Source: Burkholderia gladioli (GTDB taxonomy: Bacteria > Pseudomonadota > Gammaproteobacteria > Burkholderiales > Burkholderiaceae). From it: 64,000 nt of DNA. A program made the position numbers and the translations under genes. Below, piece after piece: positions 61,777 through 64,000 of this stretch (the stretch's first letter is position 1; the number at the start of each line of letters is the position of its first letter). The notes under the pieces were generated by a model. The model had not been told where the DNA came from. It made no database searches and saw only the letters and a program-made list of their open reading frames with translations. The DNA lies in the NCBI RefSeq assembly GCF_000959725.1, contig NZ_CP009323.1, forward strand, positions 3,720,001 to 3,784,000. Reading direction: 5' to 3'.

Positions 61777-62975
61777 GTGCCGCTCCCCTGCTGCTGGCCG
61801 GCCTTGAGCGCCTGCTCCAGCGAATCGCCGACGATCACGCGCTCGCCCACCGCCAGGCCCGAGAGCACCTGCACGTCGGTGTCGTTCATCAAGCCGACGC
61901 GAATCTCGCGCGCCCTGGGCTGGCCCTGGTCGAGTACCCGCACCTCGTAGCGATCGCCGTCGATGCGCCGGCCCAGCGCCGCGCGCGGCACGCTCAGGGC
62001 GCCCGCGGCGCGGCCCAGCACGATCGAGACCTGGGCCGTCATCGAGGTGCGCAGCGTGTGTCGGGGATTCGCGACGTCGAACAGGCCGTTGTAGTAGACC
62101 GCCGTCTGGGTCTGCTGCTGCGATTGCTGGTATTGCGGCGAGCTGTCGGCGACGATCGATTCCGGCGCCGGCTCGATCGCCCTGAGCTGGCTCGCATAGG
62201 GCTGGTCGGGCGCGCCGAGGATCGAGAAATGCACCGGCAGGCCGGGCTTGACGCGCACCACGTCGGCCTCCGAGATCTTCGCGCGCACCGTCATGGTGTC
62301 GACGTTGGCGAGGATCATCAGCACCGGCACGATCTGCGCGGCCACCACCGTCTGCCCCGGCTGCGCCACCATCGCGATGATGTCGCCGTCCATCGGCGCG
62401 GTGATGCGCGTGTAGGACAACTGTGCGCGCGCATTGTCGACCTGCACCGCCGACACGGTGATCTGCGCGTTCAGCGAGGCCACGTCGGCCTTGGTGGTCT
62501 CGACATTGCCCTGCGCCACCTCGTAGTTGGCGCGCGAGCTGGCATCGTGCTGGAGCATGAAGGCCTGGCGCTCCTCCTCGTGCTGGTACTGCGTGAGCAG
62601 CGCGAGCTTCGAATCGCGCTGGGCGCGCGCGCTGTCGAGCGAGGCCTGCGCGCTGCGCAGCGCGTTCTGCTGCAGCACCGGGTCGATTTCCGCGAGCAGT
62701 TGCCCGCGCTTGACGTGATCGCCGAGCTTGACGGGAATCGACTTGATCTGGCCGTTGACCTGCGCGCCGATCGCGACCTGCTCGATCGGATGCAGGGTGC
62801 CCGTGGCGAGCACGGTCTGCTCCATATCGGCGCGCCTGACTTCCGCGCTCAGGTATTGCGCGGGCGCGGGCCCTCGCGCGGCGCGCCAGGCAAGCAGCGC
62901 GAGCAGCAGCACCGCGACGACCACACACGCCGCGAGCCAGGGCCTGCGTCGTGCGAACTGAACCGGGTTGGACAT
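61773..62975 (-). CDS. MacA-type periplasmic adaptor
   Basis: A 400-residue membrane-fusion protein with one N-terminal membrane segment (VVVAVLLLALLAW). A biotinyl-lipoyl-like half-motif (TGTLHPIEQVAIGAQVNG) and a long coiled-coil hairpin (NALRSAQASLDSARAQRDSK) are followed by the beta-barrel and proximal domains. It connects MacB to the outer-membrane factor. The ATG at 62975 follows AGGAC; upstream in-frame ATG codons give no RBS. It lies 241 bases downstream of the MbtH gene stop. Confidence 0.9.
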   Translation of the reverse strand: MSNPVQFARRRPWLAACVVVAVLLLALLAWRAARGPAPAQYLSAEVRRADMEQTVLATGTLHPIEQVAIGAQVNGQIKSIPVKLGDHVKRGQLLAEIDPVLQQNALRSAQASLDSARAQRDSKLALLTQYQHEEERQAFMLQHDASSRANYEVAQGNVETTKADVASLNAQITVSAVQVDNARAQLSYTRITAPMDGDIIAMVAQPGQTVVAAQIVPVLMILANVDTMTVRAKISEADVVRVKPGLPVHFSILGAPDQPYASQLRAIEPAPESIVADSSPQYQQSQQQTQTAVYYNGLFDVANPRHTLRTSMTAQVSIVLGRAAGALSVPRAALGRRIDGDRYEVRVLDQGQPRAREIRVGLMNDTDVQVLSGLAVGERVIVGDSLEQALKAGQQQGSGT

Positions 62976-63216
62976 GGATGTCCTGACTGTGAAGACGCTC
63001 GACGCACGCGCCGCGCGCGCGGCCGGCCGAGCGCGCGCCACCGGCGGCCCTCGGGGCGGGCCGGTCGCGTCGACTCGATCGATATGCCGCGGGCACGCCG
63101 CCACCCGCCTGCCGGCGAGCGTGAACCGACCCGCCGCATGTGCATGCGGCGCATCGTTCATACGACGTAATGGGAGCCGCCGGCACGCGCCCTCGATGCG
63201 CGCCGGCGAGGCGAAA

Positions 63217-63417
63217 TCAGTTGCCCATCTGCTGGCGCAGGCTGAGCGGACGCATGTCGGTCCAGACTTCGTTGATGTAGTCGAGGCAGACCTGCTTCGG
63301 GCCGGCCTTGCCGACGGCCTTCCAGCCGGCGGGAATTTCCTTGTATTCCGGCCAGATCGAATACTGCTCTTCGTGATTGACGACGACGGTATAGATTTCT
63401 TCGGTGGTTTCGCTCAC
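63217..63417 (-). CDS. MbtH-family NRPS activator protein
   Basis: A 66-residue protein with the MbtH signature, including the conserved Trp residues ([15 protein letters not shown] and [11 protein letters not shown]). MbtH proteins bind and activate the adenylation domains of nonribosomal peptide synthetases. The start is GTG at 63417 with AAGGAG 6 bases upstream, giving the usual length; an upstream ATG would add 26 unrelated residues. Its presence implies a synthetase nearby. None is in the window, so it should lie beyond the right edge or elsewhere. It is probably the first gene of the leftward export/tailoring operon. Confidence 0.93.
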   Translation of the reverse strand: MSETTEEIYTVVVNHEEQYSIWPEYKEIPAGWKAVGKAGPKQVCLDYINEVWTDMRPLSLRQQMGN

Positions 63418-63987
63418 AACACGTCTCCTTGCAAGAAACAACGCGGCGGAAATTCTCTCGGTAAATCCGCCCGGTGAATTGATCGTTCGCATCACGAATC
63501 AACGAATTCGCTGCGAACGCCGTGACTAGTTTGAACGCTTTGCGTGACAGCCATGCTGCATGGCCGAACGGCCGGGAATCGGCTGCCGGCCCACGGAAAT
63601 TGCCGCGATTCCAAGGATTCCGTGGCCTGGTTCCATTCTGTTTTCGCGCCGTGATGGGATGTGAATTCGGTGTCTTTTACTCATCGACCCGGGTTTGCCC
63701 CGAGTCCTCCGACGTCACATTTTGAATCGATTGGACGCCTGAACAATTTCTCTTACCGTGAACAGAAGTTTGAACTACAATCCGTCCAAAATCAACGCCG
63801 CGTCACCAAAAAACCGCGCGCATTCGCTTCGAAAAATTCGCACTCCCGGACATGGCTGCGCGCATCTCGCGACGATCGTGCGGGCATCATCGAGGATGCT
63901 GCGAAAGCCGCACCGATTTCGCGCACAAGGCTGCTTTTTCTGTCTGTCCACCCCCCCGCAGAGCGGCACGGGATCCGAGGGAAAACC
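63418..63987. promoter_or_regulatory. Upstream region of the peptide-export operon
   Basis: A 570-bp AT-enriched region before the MbtH gene, ending at a possible divergent gene start at 63988. It is the likely shared promoter zone. I could not assign a promoter or a quorum-sensing-type box with confidence. Confidence 0.4.
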
Positions 63988-64000
63988 ATGCAAGACAAGA
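63988..64000 (+). CDS. Possible start of a gene that continues past the window
   Basis: ATG at 63988 (reading M-Q-D-K) is preceded by GAGGGA at good spacing. Only four codons are visible. If real, it would be divergent from MbtH and is a natural place for a synthetase or a regulator of the peptide cluster. Confidence 0.3.

Noticed and set aside
63775..63998. Small minus-strand genes before the right edge
   Set aside because: Two overlapping short frames without RBS or motifs lie in a probable promoter region.

Overview
The window is GC-rich (coding third positions almost all G/C), gene-dense bacterial DNA with a Burkholderia character. It carries LysR/AraC/TetR/LacI regulators, two GH28 pectin-degrading proteins, DUF4148 and DUF1275 proteins, an MbtH protein and a MacAB-type exporter. 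It has no ribosomal, replication or other housekeeping genes. I read it as an accessory part of a secondary chromosome of a plant-associated Burkholderia, with the gladioli/glumae/plantarii group most likely. That is inference from gene content, not a database match. I saw no rRNA, tRNA or CRISPR array.

Layout. (1) 0.1-10.4 kb: a sugar regulon. An ABC ATPase and an SDR dehydrogenase run leftward. A binding protein, two permeases, a lactonase, a GH35 beta-galactosidase lipoprotein and a secreted lectin-tailed beta-propeller protein run rightward. (2) 10.5-17.6 kb: a secreted trypsin-like protease, then regulator/enzyme pairs (TetR, LysR + M20 amidohydrolase, LysR + NmrA-like reductase, AraC). 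(3) 18.1-30.5 kb: a 959-residue winged-helix/P-loop regulator, a Tat-type alpha/beta hydrolase and a long co-directional run (YcaC-like hydrolase, amidohydrolase, DoxX, degenerate HD protein, XapX, DUF1275, VOC protein, outer-membrane channel). TTCAG repeats in 10-bp phase lie upstream of both the hydrolase and the run, which suggests common control. (4) 31-39.7 kb: two GH28 polygalacturonase-type proteins and several small envelope proteins. (5) 40.2-43.7 kb: a three-subunit cobalt enzyme of thiocyanate-hydrolase type whose first subunit carries a twin-arginine signal, then a nickel/cobalt transporter and a Tat-targeted haloacid-dehalogenase-like protein. (6) 45.4-51.6 kb: a LacI-controlled operon joining a ribose-type ABC importer to a TenA-like protein, a BtpA/SgcQ-family protein and a PfkB kinase. 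(7) 52-53.8 kb: an IS remnant and a secreted lipase-like pair. (8) 53.8-64 kb, leftward: MbtH, MacA, MacB, an outer-membrane factor, an MBL-fold enzyme with a large N-terminal domain, an M20 carbamoylase/hydantoinase-type amidohydrolase and a YWTD propeller. This looks like the export and tailoring flank of a nonribosomal peptide cluster whose synthetases lie beyond the right edge.

The two systems most worth following up are the putatively exported thiocyanate-hydrolase complex and the TenA-BtpA-PfkB sugar/nucleoside operon. The repeat-marked detoxification-like regulon and the unidentified peptide cluster come next.
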